This document shows, piece by piece, positions 8,151-16,046 of a stretch of 64,000 bases of DNA. Source of the DNA: CAZNHL01 sp964572965 (GTDB taxonomy: Bacteria > Bacteroidota > Bacteroidia > Cytophagales > UBA9547); assembly GCA_964572965.1 (NCBI GenBank), contig CAZNHL010000007.1, positions 1-64,000 on the forward strand, read 5' to 3'. The notes beneath the pieces are model-generated. The model was not told the DNA's origin, did not search any database, and saw only the letters and a program-made list of their open reading frames with translations. Positions within the stretch are counted from its first letter, which is position 1, and the number at the start of each line of letters is the position of its first letter. Made by a program: the position numbers and the translations under genes.

Positions 8151-10263
8151 GTAATTGTTGATACAATTGCTCATAAGCCTGAAGGTTATTTTCCCATGTA
8201 AACTGAGATGCATGTGCCTTTATAAGAGCAGCAGCATTAGGTCTTTCCCTGAAAGTTTTTATGCCGTTAAGTACGATATCTTTCATGTCGTTCTTTTCAA
8301 AGCTTTTGAAGTAAAATGCCATATCTCCTCCAATTTCAGGTAAGCAGGTGTAGGTTGAAAGGAAAACCGGTTTCCCGTAATGCATTGCTTCTATTACAGG
8401 AAGACCAAACCCTTCTAGTTTTGATGGGAATAAAAAGGCTTCGCAATTAGCATAAAGCCAGTTTTTTTCCTCGTTCGTAATGATGCCGGGCAGTACCACA
8501 TTGTTGATTTTCTCATTCTTGATTTTCTTTTCCATGCGTTTAGCATAAAACGAAGATTTCTTTCCGGCTATAATAAACTGATAATCGGGTAATGATTGCG
8601 CCAGTTCAAGTAAAGTGTGGAAATTCTTTTTTGCTGCTACAGCTGCAATAGTGAAAAAGAAAGGTTTTCCAGATATAAACGAAGGCTTTTTTTGAGCCTG
8701 TTTACTGCTGTCAACTACACCGTTATAAATAATGTGAATGGGTTTTTCGCCTATTTTAAGGTGTTTATTTATTTCTGAAGCTGTGAATTGTGAGATAGCG
8801 CAAATGATGTCGGCCCTGTTTACTTTCTTTTGCAAAGACATCAGCCTTGAGTTTATCTGATGACTTTTCTTTTCGTAAAGAAAGTTAAGGTCATGTATCG
8901 TTAACAAGTATTTAGTTTGCTTGTTGCCGGGTAAATAAGATGAATCCTGATGAATAGCATGCCAAATATCATATGTCGGATTTACTGCCGGGATAAAGCG
9001 CTTTAAAAGTGTCAGCATTATGTATTTTATATGCCGGCCAAAAAAATTGATGAATGAAAAAGGAACAAGATAATGTAAGCGGTATTGATGGTAAAGCCTG
9101 GAATTTGATAGCGTTGTCCCATAATTTAAAGAAACCTGACCGAGTCCGCAATACAAATTCTTTAGCTTACCTAAATCAATCATTATTGAAGGCACCCTCT
9201 CTATTTTTTTTGTTTCAGGACTTGTTAGCTCCATAAATACCTTGAGATATTGATCAGAAGTATATACCAGACTATGGTCATTAGTAACATAGTCGTAAGC
9301 ATTATCCGTCACAATTTTTTGAAGAGACGAGTCAGATAACAGTGTGTTTATATTTCGGGCAAGAGATTTTGAATCCCTGATATTGGAAACAAGACCGCGA
9401 TTATTCGTTACTATTTCTTTTAAACCGCCTGCGTTGGTAGATGCCACCGGTACTCTGTTGTAAAAAGCATCAAGTACACTACTGCCCAGGCCTTCTTCTT
9501 TAGAACTCATGACAAATACATTCATGACGGCAAACATGTTTTCTACTTCAGAAATAAAGCCGCAGAATTGATAGATTGATTCGATTCCCAGTTCCTTGAC
9601 AAGATTTTGGCATTCATCAAACATGTCTCCGGAACCGAAGTGAAGAAAAACAAAATCATTGCGAAGCTGTGCCAATTCAGCAACAGCATGAATCAGCGTA
9701 ACAGGGTCTTTATGGTCTACAAATGCAGAGGTAGTAGCAATGATTTTTTTGTTTTCCCAACCATGAGCTTTGATATAGTTTTGAGCTATATCTGCTTTAG
9801 GCTGATACTCCATTAGTGTATCATAAATAACTGTAGAACGTTTTCCCGTAGACTTTTCAACAATCTCCCGGACCGTTTTACTAACAGCTACAATACGGTC
9901 AACACTTTTGTATTTCAAACGGGTAAAAAAACCTTTAGGGATAAAATCAACCCTGCGGGAAAATACAATAGGTCTTCTGTGAAAAGGTTTGGAAAGAACA
10001 CAATAAGTAAGCAGATGTGAGGTTTGTACATGGATAATGTCAAACAGGTGTCCTTTACGTATCAGAAACCATAAAATCTGAAAAATATTTGTAAAGGCAA
10101 TAGTGGTAAGTCCAAGAACTTTTACCTTTTCTTCGAGCGGGAAGCCTTGTTTACATATAAGTGTAACCTCATTTCCCTGGTCAATAAAACCTTTGCAGTT
10201 AAGCCATGTCTGGCGCTCGCCGCCACGCCATGTCTTTTCAAAATTTAATTCTAATATTTTCAT
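8107..10263 (-). CDS. Fused tandem GT4 glycosyltransferases
   Basis: A single 718-aa frame carries two complete retaining GT4-type (GT-B) units. Unit 1 (about 1-345) has the GGERQTW acceptor-side loop and the C-terminal SSKEEGLGSSVLDAF motif (about 253-267) with NAGGLKEIV. Unit 2 (about 360-710) begins MIDLGKLKNLYCGLGQVSLN, which looks like an independent protein start, and has TIHDLN, NGV and the donor motif PSKLEGFGLPVIEAM (about 613-627). Both E-x7-E signatures look intact, so both may be active in successive sugar transfers. An internal ATG at 9183 (M361) could also start unit 2 separately. Its start overlaps the deacetylase stop by one base. Confidence 0.9.
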   Translation of the reverse strand: MKILELNFEKTWRGGERQTWLNCKGFIDQGNEVTLICKQGFPLEEKVKVLGLTTIAFTNIFQILWFLIRKGHLFDIIHVQTSHLLTYCVLSKPFHRRPIVFSRRVDFIPKGFFTRLKYKSVDRIVAVSKTVREIVEKSTGKRSTVIYDTLMEYQPKADIAQNYIKAHGWENKKIIATTSAFVDHKDPVTLIHAVAELAQLRNDFVFLHFGSGDMFDECQNLVKELGIESIYQFCGFISEVENMFAVMNVFVMSSKEEGLGSSVLDAFYNRVPVASTNAGGLKEIVTNNRGLVSNIRDSKSLARNINTLLSDSSLQKIVTDNAYDYVTNDHSLVYTSDQYLKVFMELTSPETKKIERVPSIMIDLGKLKNLYCGLGQVSLNYGTTLSNSRLYHQYRLHYLVPFSFINFFGRHIKYIMLTLLKRFIPAVNPTYDIWHAIHQDSSYLPGNKQTKYLLTIHDLNFLYEKKSHQINSRLMSLQKKVNRADIICAISQFTASEINKHLKIGEKPIHIIYNGVVDSSKQAQKKPSFISGKPFFFTIAAVAAKKNFHTLLELAQSLPDYQFIIAGKKSSFYAKRMEKKIKNEKINNVVLPGIITNEEKNWLYANCEAFLFPSKLEGFGLPVIEAMHYGKPVFLSTYTCLPEIGGDMAFYFKSFEKNDMKDIVLNGIKTFRERPNAAALIKAHASQFTWENNLQAYEQLYQQLLSGDFEPKSVKAVA

Positions 10264-11404
10264 TAGCTAAGCCAGCCGTATAAAGTACCCAAAAAACGGT
10301 TTTGCAACATGAATAACATGAATTTAAAGTGACCGATTCCTGATTTCTTCAGTTCAACTCTTCTTATTTTATTGAAATTAAGCTTGAGGCCATTAGTTCC
10401 TTTTATGCATGTGTAAAACCCTGTAAAGCCAAGGTCTTGAATTGCTTTTTTACCTGCTTTTGAATGATGTCCCCAAGGCCAGGCAAAATGTTGTACTTTT
10501 CTGCTCAGGTGTAGCTCAATCAGATGCTTGTTAGTGCTCATTTCCTGGGCAACCCTGGTTTTCATCTCTTTTGCAGATTCTTTACCGGAAATGTATGTTT
10601 TGCCTTCTGCCTTAATGAAAGCTTTACCTGCTTCTTGGGCTTCTTTTGCATTAAGTCCTTTGATCTTCGATTGAAAATCATAGAAAAACTCAGGTTTTAA
10701 TAATAAAGTCTGACAAGAAGTTTCCCCTCTGTTTTTGAGAATCGGAAAACCAGTTTCTGCTTTTCCACTAAAAAGGTGGAGTGCGTTTATTTGTTTGTGG
10801 TTAAGGTCAACAATTTCAGATAGTTTCATTTCTGAAAAAACTGTTCTGTGTAAATGAGTATGTGCCTGGAAATCAACCAGGCCGCTATCCTGCATTTCAC
10901 GGATTTCACTCCAGCTCATATACTGGTCTGTCTGCCCATTGCCGCTTTCATATAACTTTTTTACAGCTTCATAGTTAGCATTGTCAGATTGCTGAATAAT
11001 AAAACCTGTCCGGTTGATCGGGCCTTCTTTTATATAGGCTGTATTCAGGAATATAGTGGCTTTTATATTATACCTTTTTAGTAAAGGGAAAATGTAATGG
11101 TAGTTGTCGTAATAACCGTCATCAATTGTTATAAGAAGAGAGTTGTTGGGTAGCTTACCATTTTGCTTAATATATTCCTGGGCTTCACTTGCTGTGAAAG
11201 TATTGATCCCCTTTTGAATAATAACCTTAAATTGTGCTTCCAGNNNNNNNNNNCCTTTGGTTAATGTGCATCCGGAACACCTGGAAGCACATTAACCAAA
11301 GGGTTTACCTGATGGTAAAGCAATACAGGTATACCTTTTTTGTGTGTAAGAGCAATTTCAAGAATAATTAAGGCGAGAAGCCCCAGGCAGATCGATAGAC
11401 CCAT
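10263..11404 (-). CDS. Polysaccharide deacetylase (NodB homology), split by a scaffold gap
   Basis: NodB-type (CE4) deacetylases remove N- or O-acetyl groups from glycans. The coding sequence starts at the ATG at 11404 with a hydrophobic anchor (about residues 3-18) and IPVLLYHQVNPL. It is interrupted by the gap at 11244-11253 and resumes in another frame (LEAQFKVIIQKG). The continuation has the metal motif TIDDGYYDNY, then FQAHTHLH (the H-x3-H metal site), FAWPWG and the stop at 10263. The missing codons exist in inverted orientation beside the gap (11254-11290), giving NPLVNVHPEHLEAQFKV. Any annotation starting at 10919 is therefore a fragment. It lies between a methyltransferase gene and the GT4 fusion in a tight operon. 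Confidence 0.85.
11244..11253. other. Scaffold gap (10 N) with fold-back junction
   Basis: Ten Ns lie within the deacetylase gene. On one side, 11254-11302 is a near-perfect hairpin (20-base arms, 1 mismatch). Read on the plus strand, 11254-11290 equals the coding strand expected to bridge the gap, so the gap is an assembly fold-back rather than missing genome sequence. Confidence 0.85.
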
Positions 11405-11405
11405 G

Positions 11406-12131
11406 TTATTTTTTCTTTAAGATAAAAATCATTCTGTCTGATGTCGTTTTTTTAAACGGCGCCAGGCTGTAATTTCCGAATAAATTTATTACTTCGAAGC
11501 CTGTAGCCGCAAAGTATTTTTCAAAGTCTTCTTTGCGTAGTACGGCTACTTTTTCCTGGTAATGATACTGTTGGCTATGATCGCTAAATCGTATGTCTTT
11601 AATAATACGGCCGTTTTCAACTTTCTTCTTCAGGTCAAACGCTATTCCGTCCAGTGTTTTTGTTTCAGAAGGGTTCAAACTGTCGATCATTTTGTCCGTA
11701 TTCATGAAATCAATAACCATTTTACCATTGCTTTTAAGCATGTGGTTCGCAGAAAGAAGGACTTTGGCATTTTCTTCGAAAGTATCAAAGTACCCAAAAC
11801 TGGTAAACAGATTAAAGATACAATCAAACTGTTCATCGGCAATAATATCACGCATATCATGAACGAGAAACTTCAGCTCATTATTTTCTGAAACCTTCGC
11901 GGCAGCAATACTTTCTGTGGCCAGGTCGGCACCGATTACATTAAGTCCTTTTTTGTTGAGGAAGATAGCATGGCGCCCCTTACCACATGGTAAGTCAAGT
12001 ACATGGCTTTTGGCAGGCAGCTCCAGATGAGTTAGTAATGTTTCGATGAAGTTTTCAGCGTCCTCGTCATTACGATTTTGATATAGTATGTGATAATAAG
12101 GGGAGTTGAACCAATCTTCGAACCAGGCCAT
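11406..12131 (-). CDS. Class I SAM-dependent methyltransferase
   Basis: A 241-aa cytoplasmic protein with the Rossmann-type AdoMet fold. Motif I is VLDLPCGKGRHAIFL (about residues 45-59), with the motif II acidic residue at VIGADLA and the later motif NLFTSFGYF. The closest general group is the Methyltransf_25/11 type of small-molecule methyltransferases. It is the first gene of the minus-strand operon with the deacetylase (1 base between stop and start) and the GT4 fusion, so it may modify a sugar or lipid of the same glycan; that is inference. A 14-bp tandem duplication (12136-12166) sits just before its start codon. Confidence 0.85.
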   Translation of the reverse strand: MAWFEDWFNSPYYHILYQNRNDEDAENFIETLLTHLELPAKSHVLDLPCGKGRHAIFLNKKGLNVIGADLATESIAAAKVSENNELKFLVHDMRDIIADEQFDCIFNLFTSFGYFDTFEENAKVLLSANHMLKSNGKMVIDFMNTDKMIDSLNPSETKTLDGIAFDLKKKVENGRIIKDIRFSDHSQQYHYQEKVAVLRKEDFEKYFAATGFEVINLFGNYSLAPFKKTTSDRMIFILKKK

Positions 12132-12135
12132 TTTA

Positions 12136-12166
12136 GTATTGAGTAGTGAGTATTGAGTAGTGAGTA
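12136..12166 (-). repeat. 14-bp tandem repeat before the methyltransferase start
   Basis: GTATTGAGTAGTGA occurs twice in perfect tandem (12136-12149 and 12150-12163) plus three bases. In the direction of the gene it reads ACTCACTACTCAATAC and ends 4 bases before the ATG. The same motif precedes ruvB in its own sense direction. Confidence 0.75.
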
Positions 12167-12367
12167 CCCTGAGGTCTCTTGAAGTACCGTTTTGCCAGTG
12201 CCGACTACTTTGATGTTTGAACTACAAATTACCGATTAGTTGTGGCGTTTTCCAAGTTTAGCCTAAACTTTCAAAACACTATTTATGAAAATGAGTTACT
12301 TTTGTATAAGATATCTATAATAGTTATTGAATTACAGTTAAAGAATGAGAGTGAAGTAGTTTTATCT

Positions 12368-12401
12368 TACTCACTACTCATTACCCACTACTCACTACTA
12401 T
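12368..12401 (+). repeat. ACTCACTACTC tandem repeat before ruvB
   Basis: Degenerate copies (TACTCACTACTCATTAC, then CCACTACTCACTACTA) end about 3 bases before the ruvB ATG at 12405. They match the inverted copy before the divergent methyltransferase gene (12136-12166). No Shine-Dalgarno sequence is present. Confidence 0.7.
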
Positions 12402-12404
12402 TCA

Positions 12405-13430
12405 ATGAGAGAAGATTATTTAAAAGGTGATGGAGAGGCTTTACCCCATTCAGACAAAGAAATGGAGAGGGCTTTACGCCCTTTAAGTTTTGATGATTTT
12501 GCGGGTCAGGATAAAATACTGGAGAATCTGAAGATCTTCGTTTATGCTGCAAAACAGCGAAATGAAGCTTTGGATCACGTCCTGTTGCATGGCCCTCCGG
12601 GTTTGGGGAAAACCACACTTTCAAATATCATTGCCAATGAACTTGGTGCAGGGATCAAAATTACCTCGGGTCCGGTATTGGATAAACCTTCTGACCTGGC
12701 CGGTTTGCTTACCAACCTGGAACCGCACGATGTTTTGTTTATAGATGAAATTCACAGGCTGAACCCTATAGTGGAAGAATATCTCTATTCTGCTATGGAG
12801 GATTACAGGATTGATATTATGTTGGATAGTGGACCAAGTGCTCGTACTGTTCAGATTGGATTGAGTCCATTTACCCTGATCGGAGCAACTACCCGAGCCG
12901 GTTTGCTTACTTCGCCTTTAAGAGCGCGTTTTGGTATTAATGCCCGTTTAGAATATTATGATGCTAAGTTATTGACAAGTATTGTAGAGCGTTCCTGTCA
13001 GATTTTAGGGACACAGGTTGAAGAGGCTGCTGCTTATGAAATTGCCAGAAGAAGCAGAGGGACACCACGTATCGCTAATAATTTATTGCGCAGGACCCGT
13101 GACTTCGCCCAAATAAAAGGAAAAGGAATTATTACAGTTCCAATAGCCCAAATGGCGCTGGATGCGTTAGATGTAGATAAGAACGGTCTTGATGAGATGG
13201 ATAATCGAATATTATTGACGATTATCGAAAAATTCAAAGGAGGTCCGGTTGGATTGAGTACTATTGCAACAGCATGCAGTGAAGAGGCTGAAACAATAGA
13301 AGAGGTATATGAGCCGTTCTTAATACAGGAAGGTTTTATAAAAAGGACTTCGAGAGGGAGGGAAGCGACAGAATTGGCTTATAAGCATCTGAAAATTATT
13401 CCTCCAGGCAGAACGGCTTCTTTGTTTTGA
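12405..13430 (+). CDS. ruvB: Holliday junction branch migration helicase RuvB
   Basis: RuvB is the hexameric AAA+ motor that, with RuvA, drives branch migration of Holliday junctions for RuvC cleavage. The 341-aa protein has normal length. It has the RuvB N-terminal signature LRPLSFDDFAGQ, Walker A GPPGLGKTT (about 63-71), Walker B FIDEIHRL, sensor 1 GATTRAG with SPLRARFG (arginine finger region), and the C-terminal winged helix with GGPVGLSTIA and TSRGREATELAY. ruvA and ruvC are not in the window, as is usual in this phylum. It runs divergently from the methyltransferase operon. Confidence 0.97.
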   Translation: MREDYLKGDGEALPHSDKEMERALRPLSFDDFAGQDKILENLKIFVYAAKQRNEALDHVLLHGPPGLGKTTLSNIIANELGAGIKITSGPVLDKPSDLAGLLTNLEPHDVLFIDEIHRLNPIVEEYLYSAMEDYRIDIMLDSGPSARTVQIGLSPFTLIGATTRAGLLTSPLRARFGINARLEYYDAKLLTSIVERSCQILGTQVEEAAAYEIARRSRGTPRIANNLLRRTRDFAQIKGKGIITVPIAQMALDALDVDKNGLDEMDNRILLTIIEKFKGGPVGLSTIATACSEEAETIEEVYEPFLIQEGFIKRTSRGREATELAYKHLKIIPPGRTASLF

Positions 13431-13505
13431 TGTAAGTTTTTCATTAACAAAGTATTGCGTGCGATTGTAAAAAATACATATATTTGTATAATCAGGTGTA
13501 ATAAT

Positions 13506-13853
13506 ATGAAAAAAGCACTATTTGTGGCATTCTTGTTAATGGGTACTGTAGATTTGCTGGCGCAAACTTCTGATGGTTTAGCTGCTACACATCATACAAA
13601 AAAACCGGAACCCACACCTAATGATCATGTAGAGGTGTTTTACAATTACATGATAAAAGGTCTTGATATTACACAACCAGATCCTACAGCCTGGTTAACT
13701 GTTCAGCGTATTACTGGCCACGTGGTACTTAACCATGAAGTATTTGAAAAGAAGACGGAAGTCTCTCTTGCTACTTTCCATGCAGGTATTTATGTATATA
13801 AAGTGATTACCTCCTCAGGAAAATCAGTAAAAGGTAAGTTTGAAATTCGATAA
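13506..13853 (+). CDS. Short exported protein with a type IX sorting-like C-terminus
   Basis: 115 aa from the ATG at 13506, chosen because MKKALFVAFLLMGTVDLLAQ is a standard signal peptide; an upstream start at 13455 would bury it. The mature part is only about 95 residues. Its end (AGIYVYKVITSSGKSVKGK, then FEIR) resembles the last strands of type IX secretion C-terminal sorting domains, which usually follow a large cargo domain. Here almost nothing precedes it, so it may be a cargo-less remnant or a small secreted protein. It has its own terminator at 13877-13907. Function unknown. Confidence 0.65.
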   Translation: MKKALFVAFLLMGTVDLLAQTSDGLAATHHTKKPEPTPNDHVEVFYNYMIKGLDITQPDPTAWLTVQRITGHVVLNHEVFEKKTEVSLATFHAGIYVYKVITSSGKSVKGKFEIR

Positions 13854-13876
13854 TTGTAATTGAGATATTTTTAAAT

Positions 13877-13907
13877 AAAAAAGCCTTCAAAAACTGAAGG
13901 CTTTTTT
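13877..13907 (+). terminator. Rho-independent terminator
   Basis: Perfect 13-base arms (13877-13889 and 13895-13907, AAAAAAGCCTTCA and complement) with a 5-base loop and a T6 tail, 23 bases after the stop at 13853. Confidence 0.9.
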
Positions 13908-14025
13908 ATTGCGTTATTAGTTCTAAATAAATATTTGAAACTGATTCATTAATTACCCAATCCTAAATTTATATTTTACGTAAGTGATAAAGCTTTTATA
14001 AAATATTAGGCTGGATAGAAAAAAC

Positions 14026-14058
14026 TTGATATTTTTAGAAACAGGCTGTCTATATTTG
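14026..14058 (+). promoter_or_regulatory. Promoter of the ABC ATPase gene
   Basis: TTG (14026-14028), 22 bases, then TATATTTG (14051-14058), a perfect match to TAnnTTTG. The first possible start codon (TTG 14066) is only 7 bases downstream, so the message would be leaderless or start at the next TTG (14078). Confidence 0.55.
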
Positions 14059-14065
14059 TGCGGAA

Positions 14066-15883
14066 TTGAATACCATTTTGGAAGATATTGTTTTAGAGGT
14101 ACGCAACCTTACTGTTGATTTTCCTACGGAAAACGGCATGGTACGCGCTGTTGATAACGTAAGTTTTATACTTAGAAGAGGGGAGACCTTAGGAATAGTT
14201 GGAGAATCCGGATCGGGTAAGTCCGTTACTTCACTCTCTATTATGCGCTTAATTTCCAATGAACATACTTCAGGGGAAATTATCTTCCATTCGCCAAAAT
14301 TCGGTACTATAGACCTGTTAAGTCGTAGTGAAAAAGAAATGCTGGATATCAGAGGAAACGATATTTCCATGATATTCCAGGAGCCAATGACCTCTCTTAA
14401 CCCTGTATTTACTTGTGGTAATCAGGTAATGGAAGCGATTTTTCTGCACCAGAATGTATCAGAAAAAGAAGCAAAGGAAAGAACTATTGAACTGTTCAAG
14501 AAAGTAAGACTTCCGCGTCCGGAAAGAATTTTTGATAGTTATCCTCACGAAATTTCAGGTGGACAGAAGCAGCGTGTAATGATTGCGATGGCCTTATCAT
14601 GTAATCCGTCTATCCTGATTGCAGATGAACCGACAACAGCATTGGATGTAACGGTCCAGGCTACAATTCTGACAAAGTTGAGAGACCTGCGTAATGAAAT
14701 CAATATGGCAATTATGTTCATTACCCATGATTTAGGGGTAATTGCAGAACTTGCTGATCGTGTACTGGTAATGTATCAGGGGAAATTGATGGAAGAAGGT
14801 ACTGTATGGGATATTTTCGATAACCCACAGAACCCATACACCAAAGGCTTACTGGCTTGTCGTCCGCGTCTTGACTTTAAATTGAAATCTTTACCTGTTG
14901 TGTCTGATTTCATGGACAAAGACGCTATCGGTAACGTAATAGAGAAGAAAGACAATCCTTATAAAACCATAGGAGAGGCTATTTTAAGGAATTTTATTAC
15001 TTCCGACGAAATAGCTGAACGCCAGTCAGATCTGAGAAAAAGAGAACCACATCTTATTGTAAAGAACCTCAAAACATATTTCCCTGTAAAGACAAGCTTA
15101 TTTGGAGCGGCTAAGGAATATGTTAAAGCGGTTGATGATGTGAGTTTTGAAGTATACCCTGGAGAAACAATCGGCTTGGTTGGAGAATCAGGTTGCGGTA
15201 AAACAACTTTAGGAAGGACAATATTAAAGTTGGTACAGCCGACTGACGGAGATATTATTTTTGAAGGAAGAAGAATTAATGACCTCAAAGGAGAGGAGTT
15301 ACGCACCTTGAGGAAAAACATGCAGATCATCTTTCAGGATCCATATTCGTCACTCAACCCAAGAATGTCAATCGGAGAAGCAATTGTTGAACCAATGCGT
15401 ATCCATGGCATTTTTTCTGATGAAGAAGCAAGAAAAAAACATGCCATTGAATTATTAGAAACGGTAAATCTGCGCCGTTCTCAGTTCAATCGTTATCCTT
15501 TCGAGTTCTCGGGTGGTCAGCGTCAGCGTATCTGTATTGCGCGAGCCCTGGCATTGAATCCGAGATTTATCATTTGTGATGAGTCAGTATCTGCGCTTGA
15601 TGTTTCAGTTCAGGCACAAGTATTGAATCTGCTTAACAAATTAAAAGAAGAGTTTAACTTCACCTGCATCTTTATCTCACATGACTTATCTGTTGTAAAG
15701 TTCATGTCCGACAGGATCGTAGTAATGAATAAAGGGAAAATAGAGGAAATGGGCTTTGCAAACGATATTTATCTCAATCCTCAGAAAGACTACACCAAAA
15801 AGCTTATCGATTCAATTCCAAAAGGAGATTTGGAAGATATCAGAAAAGCACAGCTTGAAAGGGAAGCCAGGTATAACAGTTAG
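14066..15883 (+). CDS. Fused double ABC ATPase, peptide/nickel (Dpp/Opp) transporter type
   Basis: A 605-aa protein with two complete nucleotide-binding domains, equivalent to DppD plus DppF in one chain (as in GsiA/YejF). NBD1 has Walker A GESGSGKS, signature SGGQKQR and Walker B ILIADEP. NBD2 (from about residue 325) has GESGCGKT, SGGQRQR and FIICDES. Each domain ends with the oligopeptide-family tail (NPQNPYTKGLLACRP; NPQKDYTKKLIDSIP). It should energise uptake of oligopeptides, but no permease or binding protein lies beside it, so its partners are encoded elsewhere. The start is TTG at 14066 or 14078; no ATG exists near the domain start. Confidence 0.9.
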   Translation: MNTILEDIVLEVRNLTVDFPTENGMVRAVDNVSFILRRGETLGIVGESGSGKSVTSLSIMRLISNEHTSGEIIFHSPKFGTIDLLSRSEKEMLDIRGNDISMIFQEPMTSLNPVFTCGNQVMEAIFLHQNVSEKEAKERTIELFKKVRLPRPERIFDSYPHEISGGQKQRVMIAMALSCNPSILIADEPTTALDVTVQATILTKLRDLRNEINMAIMFITHDLGVIAELADRVLVMYQGKLMEEGTVWDIFDNPQNPYTKGLLACRPRLDFKLKSLPVVSDFMDKDAIGNVIEKKDNPYKTIGEAILRNFITSDEIAERQSDLRKREPHLIVKNLKTYFPVKTSLFGAAKEYVKAVDDVSFEVYPGETIGLVGESGCGKTTLGRTILKLVQPTDGDIIFEGRRINDLKGEELRTLRKNMQIIFQDPYSSLNPRMSIGEAIVEPMRIHGIFSDEEARKKHAIELLETVNLRRSQFNRYPFEFSGGQRQRICIARALALNPRFIICDESVSALDVSVQAQVLNLLNKLKEEFNFTCIFISHDLSVVKFMSDRIVVMNKGKIEEMGFANDIYLNPQKDYTKKLIDSIPKGDLEDIRKAQLEREARYNS

Positions 15884-16046
15884 CGCAACTTTGCGTTAGA
15901 GTAAAAAGATTCCTCTCAAAACCTACGATCATGTAATCCGCTCCAATTTTATTTTTTCACCCTTTTTACAATAGACACTATTGGGGCAAAAGGGTAAGGG
16001 TACTTTGTATCATTATTTATTATATTAAAGGATTAGATTCCTCCTT

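Noticed and set aside
10263..10919. Deacetylase annotated as a 218-aa gene starting at 10919
   Set aside because: The same frame continues upstream to the gap with the DDG metal motif; the internal ATG is not the start.
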